A stretch of DNA of 64,000 nucleotides from NCBI GenBank assembly GCA_963680875.1, contig OY804577.1, positions 149,810,196-149,874,195 of the forward strand. The letters are read 5' to 3'. The notes beneath the pieces were generated by a model that made no database searches, had not been told where the DNA came from, and saw only the letters and a program-made list of their open reading frames with translations. This document shows, piece by piece, positions 63,401 to 64,000 of the stretch; position 1 is the stretch's first letter, and each line of letters starts with the position of its first letter. The position numbers and the translations under genes are program-made. The stretch comes from Bathymodiolus brooksi. Its lineage: Eukaryota > Mollusca > Bivalvia > Mytilida > Modiolidae.

Positions 63401-64000
63401 CTAACTGAGTGTGGTGCTAAGGTACTATATCTTATCTTAATGTCAAACACACTTCTAACTGAGTGTGGTGCTAAGGTACTATATCTTATCTTAATGTCAA
63501 ACACACTTCTAACAGAGTTTGGTATTAAGGTACTATATCTTATCTTAATGTCAAACACACTTCTAGCTGAGTTTGGTGCTAAGGTACTATATCTTATCTT
63601 AATGTCAAACACACTTCTAACTGAGTGTGGTACTAAGGTACTATATCTTATCTTAATGTCAAACCCACTTCTAACTGAGTGTGGTGCTAAGGTACTATAT
63701 CTTATCTTAATGTCAAACACACTTCTAACTGAGTGTGGTGCTAAGGTACTATATTTATCTTATCTTAATGTCAAACACACTTCTAACTGAGTGTGGTACT
63801 AAGGTACTATATCTTATCTTAATTACAAATACACTTCTAACTGAGTGTGGTACTAAGGTACTATATCTTATCTTAATGTCAAACACACTCACTTTTAACT
63901 GAGTTTGTTGCTAAGGTACTATATCTTATCTTAATGTCAAACACACTTCTAACTGAGTGTGTTGCTAAGGTACTATATCTTATCTTAATGTCAAAAACAC
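45455..64000. repeat. 54-bp minisatellite, about 343 copies, continuing past the window end
   Basis: Unit: TTAATGTCAAACACACTTCT, AACTGAGTGTGGTGCTAAGG, TACTATATCTTATC (54 bp in all). Main alternatives are GTGTGG/GTTTGG and GGTGCTA/GGTACTA. Occasional units have -4 bp (TTCTGAGTG near 54541, 56211, 56531, 59343, 59663) or +4 bp (TATATTTATC near 58347, 61479, 63751). Because 54 is divisible by three and neither strand has a stop in one frame, both strands stay open for very long stretches (for example + 47514-54584 and - 54544-51497). Repeated multi-kilobase blocks are evident (spacings 1836, 1998, 3132 and 2276 bp). No evidence supports a protein product. Confidence 0.97.

Overview
The window is AT-rich eukaryotic DNA, most probably from a bivalve mollusc. 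Three things suggest this. The only convincing gene is an invertebrate D1-type dopamine receptor. The dispersed repeats resemble, from memory, families common in mussels and other bivalves. There are also tRNA-derived SINE-like pieces with the 3' ends usual in molluscan SINEs. No bacterial gene organisation, CRISPR array or viral gene is visible. The species call is an inference.

About 44 kb of the 64 kb (roughly 70%) is tandem repeat, in about a dozen arrays with apparently different units: 31 bp (1-3184), 30 bp (3905-4148), 42 bp (4725-4940), 38 bp (13516-15357, with decayed copies from about 12995), 34 bp (16902-17090), 57 bp (17500-18640), 29 bp (18689-24023), 43 bp (24110-24452), 47/48 bp (28711-37359), 28 bp (38545-38708), a decayed ~46 bp array (38710-39600), 25 bp (40105-44085) and 54 bp (45455 to beyond 64000). 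Many very long open frames in these arrays arise only because the unit is a multiple of three or lacks stop trinucleotides. Several arrays contain second-level duplications of 340 bp to 3.1 kb, readable from shared variant patterns.

Between the arrays lie single-copy DNA and dispersed elements: a family of long foldback hairpins (5600-6345, 6823-6922, 11690-11850), a short element with GGATCC-containing inverted ends (7861-8044), a SINE beside one arm of a 49-bp inverted repeat (9242-9903), and three copies of one bivalve-type repeat (about 13339, 24075 and 38150), each touching a tandem array. The 38-bp and 43-bp units both resemble the same internal stretch of that repeat, so it may have seeded arrays more than once.

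The single gene, at 26530-27684 on the + strand, is an intronless 384-residue dopamine receptor coding region. It sits in about 4.2 kb of non-repeat DNA between the 29/43-bp arrays and the 47/48-bp array. There is no operon-like organisation; the other content is repeats and unassigned intergenic sequence.
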